NCBI GenBank assembly: GCA_949316495.1
Contig: OX439005.1
Location: 43,646,682 to 43,710,681, forward strand
Origin: Amphiduros pacificus
Taxonomy: Eukaryota > Annelida > Polychaeta > Phyllodocida > Hesionidae
DNA: 64,000 bases
Direction: 5' to 3'
Part shown: piece by piece, positions 43,130-55,439 of the stretch
How positions within the stretch are numbered: position 1 is the first letter of the stretch
How the letters are laid out: each line of letters starts with the position of its first letter
Translations under genes and position numbers: made by a program
Notes under the pieces: generated by a model
Seen by the model: only the letters and a program-made list of their open reading frames with translations
Told to the model about the DNA's origin: nothing
The model's database searches: none

Positions 43130-43450
43130 GCTCTCTCTCTGTCTCTCTGTCTCTCTCTGTCTGTCTCTCTCGAGTTGGCCGATCAATCAAGCTCAGCCAC
43201 CTATATGTCACCTGTGACTGATCCTCTGGATCTCTGTCTGTCTCTCTGTCTGTCTCTCTGTCTGTCTCTCTGTCTCTGTCTGTCTCTCTCTGTGTGTCTC
43301 TGTCTCTGTCTGTCTCTCTGTCTGTCTCTGTCTGTCTCTGTCTCTCTCTCTCTGTGTCTCTGTCTGTCTGTCTGTCTCTCCCTCTGTCTGTCTCTGCCCG
43401 ATCAGTCAAGCTCAGCCACCTGCATGTCACCTGTGACTGATCCCCTGGAC
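43130..43450. repeat. (TCTG/TCTC)n microsatellite with duplicated flank
   Basis: About 170 bases of tctg/tctc units (43228-43395) plus a short run at 43130-43170. A unique block of about 55 bases (aagctcagccacct..atgtcacctgtgactgatc) occurs before it (43188-43230) and after it (43408-43450). Confidence 0.93.
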
Positions 43451-45480
43451 CAGTTTGGCTGCCTATTTATTGATGAGTCAATTGACAACTCATTGTAAAA
43501 TCGCATGGTCAAACAGAAAACTGGCTCAACATTGTCGACATTTTGTGCCTATTAGGACATTTTACATCCACATTTGACTTAAAGCTTCAATTTGTTTAGG
43601 ACGCTCTTTGAGTCACAATATACACAAGCTAAGAACTATCTTGCTAGAATTATCTAGCTAACTAGCCATGAACAGACACCATAGAACATGACATCTGCCC
43701 CTGATGCGTACATGCTGTGCACCTATGGAGATATCCAGCAGCACCAACTTGCCTTTATCAGATAGTCTGGACAAACTTTAAATTAATCAAGTGTACCCCA
43801 GAAGGCCCAATTGTTGGCCTTCAATGCAACAAGCGTTGTGTCATTGCCACATGATATCATAATCTGTGTTGTTTGACATACAGACAGTTGGTTCTTTGTA
43901 GATAAGTTGTCTTTTATCCCATTTTTGTATACCAGGAAACCATTGTGATTTATATGCTCTGTTCTATTTTCAGAAATGAGATTGACACTGGCTCACAGCA
44001 ACAAACGGCATGGCTGCATATGATGTGTGTGTGTTGCGGGGTGGGTCAGGGTGTCAGGGTGGGGGGTCAGGGTGTCAGGGTGGTGGGGGCTTGTTACAGA
44101 TCAGATCTAATCACCTCTTTGTGTTTGTTGTAGGCAGCCCCTGGTAGAATCACACGTCGCCATGGTAGACGCTTTGTGGCGGCTACAATAAAACATCACT
44201 GCATGTTTCCAAGGCACCAAAGTGGACAACATTGTGAGATACTCATTGTAATGAGCAGATGCTCAGGGGAGTTTCTATTCATGTCTGTGTGATATTATAC
44301 GTAGTTACTTCCACTCTTTGCAAACAAAGGTGCTGTATGTTATGTAAAGTCTCTTTCATAATATGTGACTTCATATTACAGGAAAAAAGCAAATAGATGC
44401 AAATCTCCAACGACAGGTAATATTTTACCACGACTCGTATTCCGTGTAATTATGACATAGTACAGACAAACCTCTGCGGCTTTATCATAACTATCTCTTG
44501 TTTAGATTAGACAAAGAGGAATGTAATCAGATTTTGACATTTAACATTATAAAACAAGATCAGTCTGTTCCAATTTACATTGCGTGTGTATCCTAAAAAA
44601 AATAATTAAAGTATTTTCGACATATGACAAGGGAGGCGATTATAGTAGTCTTGCTTTGGCGTGACTTACTCATCAATTAGAGATATGGACATCAAACTAT
44701 ATTTGGCCACAAATTACATCTCATGACAATTATTATTTTAAAGAATTTTGCATGGGCTATATTATTTTGATGAATAAAAGCGTCCGATATCAGAGATCAT
44801 ATAACAATGTCTATCCGCTTATATATATAATTATTGTCGAGTGATCCCCAAATCCAAGATGGCTGTTATTCATGCCTTGTTGTATTCTATACTTCTTAGA
44901 TTTTGAGACTTTGAAAAGTGTTTAAGGAATAATATGTCATTAGGCTTACACCTATGATAACTTCCTTCAAATATTTAGGAACCCATACTTGATTTGACAC
45001 CAAATTTATATAACTTGGCCTACAATTACAATGCTTAAAAATATTCATATTTGGATTAATATCTGATTAAATTGATTGTTTTAATGTATATTATGTGTTG
45101 GATGGTAGGAATTTAAAACCAATTTATGTCTTTTCCTTATATCAGTGCCATTTGGATACTTATAGGTCACGGATTAGTGGTCAAACGACCCCAACATAAA
45201 AATGGCAGCAACATTTCTGCCAAGATAGCAACTACAGCCTTACAACTAGCATGAAATTTCAGTGGGCGTGCTATCAATGTATCTACCCAACACATCCATT
45301 TATTGAGTCTAACAATATCATAGGGGGCATTATTTTAGACATATAGGAGTACATTTTTTTCTGTGATCTGTATTAGAAAAGGGTTAATTAATTAATCTTG
45401 ACAATTTCCTGTAGAACGTCTGGTATTCAAATAAAAATTGTGAAATGGCATTTTGAGCCTTTTAACCAGTGTAAAAGTAA
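43450..45480. other. Gene-free stretch
   Basis: Mostly AT-rich. A G-rich tract with many GGG runs lies at 44029-44090. A GC-richer segment at 44133-44220 follows an acceptor-like TTGTTGTAG, but I could not find a family or donor for it. Confidence 0.55.
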
Positions 45481-45484
45481 CACT

Positions 45485-45572
45485 GTCGGCAGTGGGATTC
45501 GAACCTATCACCTCCCGTCCTCCACTTATAACTGTAAGGCACAGGTCCACCAATTGCGCTAGTGCGCAATTG
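45485..45572 (-). ncRNA. tRNA-like (SINE-like) element, reverse copy
   Basis: On the reverse strand, a box A match TAGCGCAATTGG (45550-45561) and a perfect box B GGTTCGAATCC (45495-45505). The middle TTATAAGTGGA and the end CCCACTGCCGACA correspond to 37724-37812. A duplicated gcgcaattgcgcta at its 5' end suggests a small local duplication. The box spacing is too long for a normal tRNA. Confidence 0.5.
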
Positions 45573-45727
45573 CGCTAACTGGGTATTTCTGTTCAAATGA
45601 GAATTATTTTTGAAAATGTGTTGTCTAATTTAGTGATCAGTAAGAGCTAGACTGTGTTGGCCAACAAAAACAGACAATTGCTCAGAAAGGTTTTGTTCCA
45701 GGGATATAACTTTATCATTGATTTTAA

Positions 45728-45800
45728 TTTAAGGGTAAATTGCCTGGGATAGAATAATCATTACGGGTAAATTTAAGGGTAAATTGCTTGGGATAGAATT
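45728..45800. repeat. 44-bp tandem duplication
   Basis: tttaagggtaaattgc plus tgggatagaat occurs at 45728 and 45772. Confidence 0.85.
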
Positions 45801-46371
45801 AACATTTTTTGTAGATTTTCCAAGAGAAATTGCTTGAGTTGAAAGGAGTTTAAGGACACTTTCATAATTACTTCTGTCACATTATGTCAAAACTACTAGC
45901 AGCAGATAGAGTGCTGCCTCATTGAACTGACATGTCACAGGACCCTGTTGTACAGACACATCATATGAACCCTTCAAGCGTGGGCCTCAGCTCTATGTGG
46001 GAACAACCCATGGCACAGCTGGTTATCAATTTGGAAATATTATATTCATCAATATAAAATTACATTGTAAAATTTCTGCCTCCTGTGCCACAAGGCCTCC
46101 AGAAGCCATGGGCCATGCTACATTTGGTTAGGACACAAGCTTACTCGTACCAGTTCCTTTGTTCCATCTAGAAATGCATGCAAATTACTTTTTAAATGTT
46201 AAATTATAGGAATTTACCCAGCTTTGTAAGATGAAAACAATTAATGTAACAGAATTGACTCCATCAACTCCACATTGCTTTTCTACATAAGTCTGAGACT
46301 CCGGATTTATTGGGATCAGCAGAATGATGCACTGGATGTTCCAGTTCATTGTTTGCCAGTGTATGTTTAAA

Positions 46372-46878
46372 ACGGTATACGGACATTCCCCACCCGGACA
46401 TTCCCCACCCGGACATTCCCCACCCATCATTTGTATTTACAATACAAATGATGGATTTACAGTACATGTTTTGTTTACAATAAACTTGTATACCTACTTG
46501 TCTATTTAACACTTTTTTGACTTTTTCACAATTTTGTGGTTTTGATAGGGAATTACAATTGTTTATGCATTGAGCAAATCTAGAGTTATTTCAAAATTGG
46601 GAATAAAGAAAATACCTTTATTCAATTTAATTAAGTTTAATTGCAAAATGAAATATAAATTTTATTATAAGTTATAAGATACAATATATAGCTCAACTTA
46701 AGCTACTAAGTAGTTAAGATTTCTATGGAAATACAATATATAGCTCATCTTAAGCTATTACGTATACGTAGTTAAGATTTCTATGGAAATAGTGGGTGGG
46801 AAATGTCCGGGTGGGGAATGTCCGGGTGGGGAATGTCCTAGGTGGGGAATGTCCGGGTGGGGATTGTCCTAGAACCGT
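46372..46878. mobile_element. MITE with tandem repeats inside its inverted ends
   Basis: A 507-bp element with ends ACGGTATACGGACATTCCCC and ACGGTTCTAGGACAATCCCC (reverse of the right end), flanked by TTAAA at 46367-46371 and 46879-46883. Each end carries 3-5 tandem copies of a 16-17 base unit (cggacattccccacc). The left array reads as the complement of the right one. Just inside the right array is a 52-bp tandem pair starting atacaatatatagctca. No coding frame. Confidence 0.75.
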
Positions 46879-46883
46879 TTAAA

Positions 46884-49800
46884 ACATGGGATAAATGTGA
46901 GAAAAAAATCTGAGCCTTTAGCAAAAAGAAAGGATGCATCCCTAATAATACTTCATCTTACCTAAGAAATCCATCCAGTACTTTCAGAGAAGATGGAATT
47001 TGACATTTGGTATTTGTACTCTGAAAGACAATTTTCTGTGCTTTCTTCTGGTGGCAGAATGATTGACACAACCCGCTTGTGTATATATATTCATCTGATG
47101 TCATTATATTTGATGTTTCCTAAATTGACATTTCGAATCCTTCCCATGATTATAAATCTCACTTCAATAGACAGGGCAAAAAATGCAAAAAAACTCCCAT
47201 CTTTCTAAATCTGTGATTGGTTTGTATATATCTTTTATATTTTTATGACTTTCTTCCATCGGTTGCGGCAATGTTATTTCCACGATTTATGTCTAATGGA
47301 GACGAGCATGTCACCTCAAACCGAGTTAAAGCATTCGCAGTTATCTAACACTAGACCAGTGTATTTGATTCTACTCGAATGTGTATCTCAAAGGTGTCTT
47401 GTATTATGATAACTTTTATGTAGGTCGATGCCCTGAAAAAAAACAAAGGAGATGATTACACATTATACATATCACATTTGTCGTCCAACCTTCTGCATTA
47501 TTAGTGCTGAGGAGTGTGATAGAGCACTACTGTTAAATTTGGAAAATCTACTCCCTGTTTTCTGTTTGATTTACCAATTCAAGGCTCTAGCATATTTGAT
47601 TTGTTTAAAAAAAAAGAATGTATACGACATGCCTTACACTCTCCTAATTAAATCAAACTTTTTCCTTGTTAATTGATTAATGATCATATAATTCCTATTC
47701 ATATTATTGGTATTCATTATTAATTACGGTTGTGAATACTTTTCCATTTCATTTTTCCATTTCATTTTAATACATAGTGATTGAACCATATGTTCCAGGC
47801 GTCGTGTATCGGAGAGTACATTTCAACTCAGCATGGGTTATATAATTCACAAAGATTCCAACAAACACTTTGGTGTTGTATTGCTATCTTTGCAGAAGCC
47901 ATAAATTTGAAAGTTGGACTTATCACTCCAAATTTGATTCAAGAGAAATATATCACAATTGTGACTTTTTGGCCTTTTGGGTAATAAAGATAAGAGTGTT
48001 TACCACAATCATGGTAAATTCTTTTATTTATGTTATCACAAGGAAACCGCTTATCAATGTTGATATGCTTGTGATTAAACTGAACTGCCACTGTTCTGTA
48101 TTTTTGCTTGTGTTTTTTAGCATGATTTTCATTCATTCTTGATACCAGGGTTTTGACCGGACATCTATAATACAGTATCAAGATTGTGTTGAGGTCATTA
48201 TGCACCAAGCTGGCATAATATCACTCAGAAAGGATCAAATATTGACGATATTCCTTTTCCCGCATTATTAAGTGTTTCTTTTATTTCTATCCTATTAAAC
48301 CTAAAAGGGGCAAATTGCATTATAAATTGAAGAGGATAAATGGCTGCATTTGGGGATGTTCGACCATTATGACTAAGCTTTTCAGGCTTTGATCACATCC
48401 TTCCCAGTCACTGAATCATTACTAATCTGTTTCCTAGTATCGTCTCCTTATGTGATAAAATATGAACAGAATTACGTCGTCCACCCCAGTCTCCAAGGCA
48501 TCACCTTCAGAAGGACAAATCCATTTTATCGTCCCTGAATTCTACCTCACTTTGGCAGATATTATAGCTCCCCTTATATGTTAAAATCCTAGTTTGATTC
48601 CATAAATCTATTTAAACAAGTCAAAGCATATCCGCCAAATGTCTTCCTCTGTACATAAGTCGCTTGTACATAAGATTTCAGCACATACCAAACTTTCTTT
48701 GGTAAATACTGTTAGTGATATCTTTGAGATCCATGGCACCTTGGATGCAAACTGCTAGGTTTGGAGGCTTGTAATTGCTGTGTTATGGCAAAGTTATGGA
48801 TTGGTGCCTGACCAGGGAGCATATAAAGGTTGCCAGAATAAGCAAGGCCTGGATAACAGTGGGCCCTGACTGCTCTGCTTAGGAAGCAGGCAATATGCCC
48901 TGAAACACAAAATGCCTTATTGCCTCCTAAAACAACACGTCTGCTGGAATCTCATTTAATTTTATTTCTCTCCCATGTGATGTTTGTATGATAAGCAGAG
49001 AGCGATATTTGGGACTTGAAAGAATGAAGATACGATCCCTGAGACAACGATCAGAACAATTAAGTTTATACATCTAAGGGGGCGAAATCTTCTAAAAGCA
49101 ATCAGCAAATGATGGGACTCAAAATTTAAACATCTAGCTTTATATCTTGCTATTCTGATGAATTTCTTGATCAATAATATGAAATTATAAGAAAGGAAAG
49201 ATACAATATTGATGTTCACAACAGCCGTACCTTGATATTATTGTATCATTCCTGAGCAGGCATTGACAACACTTCTCCATTATGTTATGATGTTCAAATC
49301 CTCAGCATATAAGATTCTCACTTCATCTTGTTCTGTAATGTTACGGTATACTCTACAATGGTACATCTGCATACTCTACAATGGTACATCTGCATACTCT
49401 ACAATGGTACATCTGCATACTCTACAATGGTACATCTGCAAACGTATTCAGTGACATTAGGCATCGGCAAGTTCCATAAGTTTTGTCAGACTGAATATCT
49501 ACGGTGACGCTTTCTTCCTGTTTGACCTGTACAATGACTTTGTACTCCCACGTGTAACATGATTAATCTGGTTATATGACCCTTTAAAATATGTATTTGT
49601 ATCATTATGTTGTACCTGCATACAGCTGTAGTGGACTACGTCTGTAACTATGCAAAATAATCTAATTCTTTGAAAGAAGCTATCTTATCTATGAATAGCT
49701 GTTACAGTGCATTTGCTGTTAATTAACAGCAAAAGTTGCTAACACCAGTTGTCAGAAACGTTATCTGTAGATAAACAGATTTTATTTTGCTTTATTTTCC

Positions 49801-52260
49801 TTGATTTAATAATGTCATAGATCTTTCAGTTGATCAGTTGTCCCCCAGAAATCCTTTTAGAAATCTCATGAAATATCTCTTGAAATACATTTTTCAAGAC
49901 ATTTGCAAGAGGGGGAGTTCAAAATTAAATTACTGGGGTAAATGTTTCCTTTTAATTTGTTGGATTTATTTTAAAAATGGGTTCATAGAAAACGAAACTT
50001 AAGAAAGGTATGAAATATTCATATTTGGATTGGTTGAATTTTTAATTCTTTGAAAATATTTTCAAAAATAAGAATGGATTAAAATAGCGATATTGCTTTT
50101 TATCTTACAATATTAGAATGTGCATATATCTGTCATATGAAAAAAAAAATACTATTGACTTAAACATATAATGTTATCTTAGGTATCTGAGAAATTGCTG
50201 TTAAAACACAGCAAAAGGGGATAATCAAACGATAACTAGTTAAATGTTAATCATGCCTCTGAGGGTCATGCCGGATGTCTCTAACCCTAACAAAGAAATA
50301 TACTGTCAGATGCACTGTGCTTCCTTGTATTGTCCGGTGCTTCCTTATTAAGACCAAACTTTAGATGGGAATCCAATATGGCCATTAGGTTATTCAAGAT
50401 CAACCAAATACAGAAAGCAGTGTTCAAAATGGCCATGGGGTGGGTAGGAGTCACCAGTAAGTCATTTCTTGGTAAACCCTGTGCAGTTGACATCAGATCT
50501 TGTAGAAATCAGGTATACTGTTTTGTTACAATTTCGCGGAATCTGGCATACACGATATTTTAAATTAATGTCGATGTCCTGACTCTATAGAAACAAGGTT
50601 TGAGGAAAAATGAAAATATTTGTCTAGACAAATTTACAAATAAAGGATAAAATTGAACTTCACAAAACTAATCAGCATAAGAATACATTTCTTTACATGA
50701 ATTTCTAACATTCTCGTGAAATAAAACAGTGATATTTATTTTTATGGAATATCTAATGTTGGAGTGATTTAATAACATCATTTTAAACAGCACAGTATAG
50801 ATTCAAAAAAAGAAGAAATCTATCTTGTTGCTTTTTACAATTCCACACCTAGTGAGACAGAGTGTTATGGGTGTATTGTTTAGCAAGGTGGCTGACATGA
50901 CACCTATTCTGTAGTGTTATCACACCTTTAACACGCCTGGCCTGCTGTCCTGATGTGACTGGACAAATCTTTACTGACACGCCCTTTCATGACCTATCTT
51001 GTCTTATTCAGTGCTTGTGGCCAACACAAAGCAGAATGAAAAACACAAACTTGTTTAAAGACACGAATTATAATATAAATGAAAGGAAATATAAGATAAA
51101 AAAACTGTTAGAATACAAAATCAATTTGGGTATTTACTCCAATCAATTAAACGTTTACGGCAATTTTACATTTGAGTGGCATAAGACATCTATATAGCTA
51201 TTTATATAAAAAAACTGTTCTAATACAAACAAATAAATTACCTCCATGGAAACTTGTTTGACCAGCACACACCCCACAACGACATGCAAAGTTTACCTTT
51301 TCAAAGAGGGCAAAACATGTGCTGCTGAATTAGATTGAAAAAAAATTAAATCATTCATGAAAAAAGGAATGCCATTTTTATATACATGTATAATGTAATA
51401 ATAAAAGTGAGAACAGGAGTGATATATTGCGTGGATACCAGTGATACTAGTGAACGTTTGGAAATGTGGCGCCCTGACCACCATTACAATGCGCTCAGAC
51501 GAGTCTGGAGAGTGTATGGCTTCGGCCTTGAAGCATCCACCTGCCCTTACACAGAGAAACACTTCTACCCGGTGTGCCAACAATCTCTCCGTCCGCTCTG
51601 TCACCCCGTCACTGCAGCGTCTCTTTATTTGTCTAGATTGTTAAAGGTCTTATAAAATGCCAGTAAAAATACTCTTCTCAATTCACCAATTAGGGAGAAG
51701 AGTAAGATTTTTTTATCTTTCACAGGTTTTTTTTTTCTTAGCAGAGATTTGCTTTAAATTGGATTGAAAAAAAGTTTTGTTGACAACAATAAACCGCAAA
51801 GGGAATAGGTGGGGAGAAAATTACTGAGTGATCACCAATTATTTCGGATTTGTCGTGATATGATTGGTTAAATCAGCTGAGGCTTGCATGTTTTCTGCTT
51901 GGGGCTGTTCTTTGGCGGATGAGTATGATTTCTTGACCACACAGAGGAAACCACCCACACGCTGGAATCGAGAGAGTTGTGCTCCGGTTCAGCTATCGAT
52001 CCGCGGAGGACGGTCGCTGTCTTACCTTTTTGCTGCCACACATGTTTGGGCGAGACCGACCGAGTTGTATGAGCGCAGCGCCGCAGTTTTTCATTCACAG
52101 ATCCTGATGGACAAGCAGGCAGTTGGCAAGAAAATGTTGTGCGGCGTATCTCGCCTTATCTGAGAACCTGCTCAGATACAAGGTGTTACTTTCCCACTAA
52201 ACAATGATAAGGACGAGAGGGACTCACTTTGTGCGCTGCGTCGCCACGACCAGATTCATG
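46884..52260. other. Gene-free stretch and 5' flank of the secreted-protein gene
   Basis: AT-rich, with a 23-bp repeat at 49345-49440 and a strong hairpin at 51670-51704. From about 51850 to 52260 the base composition becomes more balanced, as expected for the leader of the gene starting at 52.3 kb. No exon is supported before that. Confidence 0.55.
49345..49440. repeat. 23-bp tandem repeat
   Basis: Four near-perfect copies of actctacaatggtacatctg plus cat. Confidence 0.95.
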
Positions 52261-52355
52261 ATTTAACTTTGAACACGCATAGGAATAGGAGCCACATTAA
52301 ACTATATACTGACACGTTTATGTTGACGTTTTCTCAACACAATGTACGTCTCAGA

Positions 52356-52583
52356 ATGGGATGCGTGGCAGTTTCCCTGTGGATTACGGTGTTGACGGGA
52401 GCAGGGGTGGTTGTTCTGGGCGGGGCGGTGTCGCCCGGCCTGGACACAGATGTCGCCGGCACCGAGGGCTACGGGGACGAGGACCGCTACCAGCTCCCCC
52501 TACCGGACGATAATCTTTCTGAGACGTCGAAGACTCACCTCTGCTATGCGCAGTGCATGGCAAAATGCTATGACGAGGGCAAG
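52356..52583 (+). CDS. First coding exon of a secreted cysteine-bearing protein (possibly anosmin-like), partial
   Basis: A 76-codon exon ending at a phase 0 donor, GGCAAG|GTAGGA. The ATG at 52356 has a strong context (A at -3, G at +4); an earlier in-frame ATG at 52320 is weaker. Residues 1-26 (MGCVAVSLWITVLTGAGVVV then LGGAVS) look like a signal peptide. They are followed by an acidic, Gly/Asp-rich segment, and the exon ends SETSKTHLCYAQCMAKCYDEGK with cysteines at 63, 67 and 71. The G+C content is far above that of the flanks. A CxxxC pair soon after an N-terminal acidic stretch recalls anosmin-1, but this is a weak resemblance, and I found no WAP or fibronectin exon downstream in the window. 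The protein is probably extracellular. Confidence 0.55.
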
Positions 52584-54000
52584 GTAGGAGAACAGTATTA
52601 TTTCCCCTTTCTTAAAGAGCTTTTTCATCTTCCAGGTGTTTGTCTTCAAAGTAAAATCTGCGCGTGCGTGGGACATTACTTTAAAAGATTTAATGTTCGT
52701 TTTACTGCATTTTTATGTACAATGTTCATGACCATGTACAATTAAACTGATTTCAAGTAGAGAGGATGTTAAATTAATCAGCAAAGATGGCCTTTCAAAC
52801 CTTCACAAACTCACGTGTTTGTGGTCTTTGCTTGAATAAAAATATGTCTGTTTATTTCTGCGAATGGCATTATTACTGCACAGGAAAATATGCCATCTGC
52901 TTCTTTTTACAAAAAAACCCCCATAAGATCAGCACTATTCTAATTGCTTTTGTTTGGTTTGTTTTCTTTTTCTTGCATTGGACTGCAAGAACAAGATTAT
53001 TATTGAATATATAATGACTTACTGGTGTCACTTTGCTGGTCTGCAACTAAAGCACATTTCATCATATTGCTACTTACCGGAACATTTCTATGCGATATCC
53101 CCTGTTAAAAGGTCATGTCTGAACTTCATACTCAGTGGCCTAATGTTCCATAAGACATAAATGGCATCAAGCTTAGGGTCATAACCAAAACACAAACCAG
53201 CCAGGGATGTTCCATACAAAGTTTATACAAAGGTTTGAAAAATCAAACATTAGTATAGGCCAGAAATGGATGGTACCTCACCGATATTTATTGTTGCGCA
53301 CTTACAGCAGAATACGCCTGTAGTTTATGATTAAACTATTTTTTGTTTTTTTTTAAACCACAGAGAAAAGAATTTCATTTGACATAAAAGATTGTTTTTA
53401 TTATTGACATTGTTAAGTGTAATCTTTCACCAGTAATTCAGTACAAATTGTTATATATATGTAAATGTATGTACGCTATATATTACTTTTTACTATCAGA
53501 AATCATTAATTTTCAAGTTCATTATATATGAACCACTTTCTCCAGGACTAAACTTGAGTTGAAGGCTGTCCCTTACAACATGGTAAACCAAGGCAAAATA
53601 TTAAGACTAGACATTCATTTAATATATCAACTTTGATGTTTGTGAAACTCAGCTTCATAAAAAAAAATTCAACCTTATCTCTGTCTCAAGTAAATTGTAA
53701 TGCAAATATAATTAATTAAGCTCAGACATTAAGAATCAACCAAATGTCTTAAACCAGACTCTCAAGTGTCAGCATCTTCTGGGATATTGTTTTATGAAGT
53801 TAGTGTGGGTTATCTATTGGATAGTCGAGTGGTAATTTTAAGCAGTTTAAATGGTATGAACAGGTGCGAAGTTTGGGCAGGTGGAAAAATGGTATCTAGC
53901 AGATATATGATAAATGGCGAATTCGTGATATATTTATGTTTATCAACATCGCCAATTGACCCATTTCGTTTTCATTATCGTGAACATGGTTTGCTATAAT
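52584..54000 (+). other. Probable intron after the secreted-protein exon
   Basis: AT-rich. The frame from 52356 stays open to 52743 by chance, through a valid donor. No continuing exon could be recognised. Confidence 0.45.
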
Positions 54001-54150
54001 TGATTTCAAATGAATCGATATTGATTGATTTCAAATGAATCGATATTGATTGATTTAAAATGAATCGATATTGATTGATTTAAAATGAATCGATATTGAT
54101 TGATTTCAAATGAAACGATATTGATTGATTTCAAATGAAACGATATTGAT
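54001..54150. repeat. 25-bp tandem repeat
   Basis: Exactly six units of 25 bases, tgatttcaaatgaatcgata plus ttgat. Units 3 and 4 have ttaaaa, and units 5 and 6 have gaaacg. Confidence 0.97.
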
Positions 54151-54589
54151 ATGTAAACTAGGGCAATTTATATACTGAGCTTGGTTCATAAAAATGTTGA
54201 TCTTGAGCTTAATACCTGAACGGTTATATATGTACAAGGGAAACTTATTTTTTATCTAAAGAAATATTTGAACAATATGACCCAGTATATCAGATATCAA
54301 ATGTCAAAGTATCATATATATCCCATAAGCATCATTAAAACAATGAGATGCAGCAAAAATAATATTCATCGAAAACAACATATAGCTGGGCAAATATATT
54401 GGTCTGCACTGGCAAAGGTTATGCCTCTATCTGCAAGTGTGTAATAGTGTTGCTAAATGTTTTACTGTGATAATTTATTGTTCAAGGATAAGAGTGATGT
54501 ATTACGGCGAATGTTAACCCGGGCTTTGCCCATGAATTGTGACAGTTGTAAATAACATGTTCCACCTGGCGATTGCAGGAAGGTAATAA

Positions 54590-55315
54590 GATTTTGTGCA
54601 ATCTTACACACCTGATGGTATACACCGCGGTCTGTAATCAGATGTTGTGCAATCTTACACATCTGATGGTATACACCGCGGTCTGTAATCAGATGTTGTG
54701 CAATCTTACACACCTGATGGTATACACCGCGGTCTGTAATCAGATGTTGTGCAATCTTACACATCTGGTGGTATACACCGCAGTCTGTAATCAGATGTTG
54801 TGCAATCTTACACACCTGATGGTATACCCCGCGGTCTGTAATCAGATGTTGTGCTATCTTACACATCTGGTGGTATACACCGCAGTCTTTAATCAGATGT
54901 TGTGCAATCTTACACATCTGGTGGTATATACCGCAGTCAGTTATCAGATGTTGTGCAATCTTACACACCTGATGGTATACACCGCGGTCTGTAATCAGAT
55001 GTTGTGCAATCTTACACACCTGATGGTATACACCGCAGTCTGTAATCAGATGTTGTGCAATCTTACACACCTGATGGTATACACCGCGGTCTGTAATCAG
55101 ATGTTGTGCAATCTTACACACTTGATGGTATACACCGCGGTCTGTAATCAGATGTTGTGCAATCTTACACATCTGGTGGTATACACCACGGTCTGTAATC
55201 AGATGTTGTGCAATCTTACACACCTGATGGTATACACCGCGGTCTGTAATCAGATGTTGTGCAATCTTACACATCTGGTGGTATACGCCGCGGTCTGTAA
55301 TAAGATGTTTTGCAT
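54590..55315. repeat. 51-bp satellite array
   Basis: About 14 copies of a 51-base unit: tgtaatcagatgttgtgcaa, tcttacacacctgatggtat, acaccgcggtc. Because 51 is a multiple of three and the unit has few stops, both strands stay open (258 codons forward, 291 reverse), so the frames are not evidence of a protein. Units differ at a handful of sites (gcggtc/gcagtc, cacctgatgg/catctggtgg). Confidence 0.97.
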
Positions 55316-55439
55316 ACCTGCAGTTTTGATGTTTCAACTATCTGGCTAAAAGTGATGTTTTTCTGCAAGTCTACCCTCTTATTGCTGTTTTGACATTTGG
55401 CTTGTTATGAGATGTTGGACTGGTTTGCACTCATCGAGC

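Noticed and set aside
43122-43498. Cys/Leu/Ser-rich and Arg/Asp/Thr/Glu-rich frames
   Set aside because: Translations of the TCTG/TCTC microsatellite on its two strands.
44133-44285. Open stretch after an acceptor-like TTGTTGTAG (AAPGRITRRHGRRFVAATIK and onward)
   Set aside because: No donor, no family, and the frame runs into AT-rich DNA before its stop. Kept only as a GC-richer segment to test.
51386-51655. 89-codon forward frame and overlapping 103-codon reverse frame
   Set aside because: Open on both strands with no family resemblance or convincing splice sites; it lies in the 5' flank of the gene at 52.3 kb.
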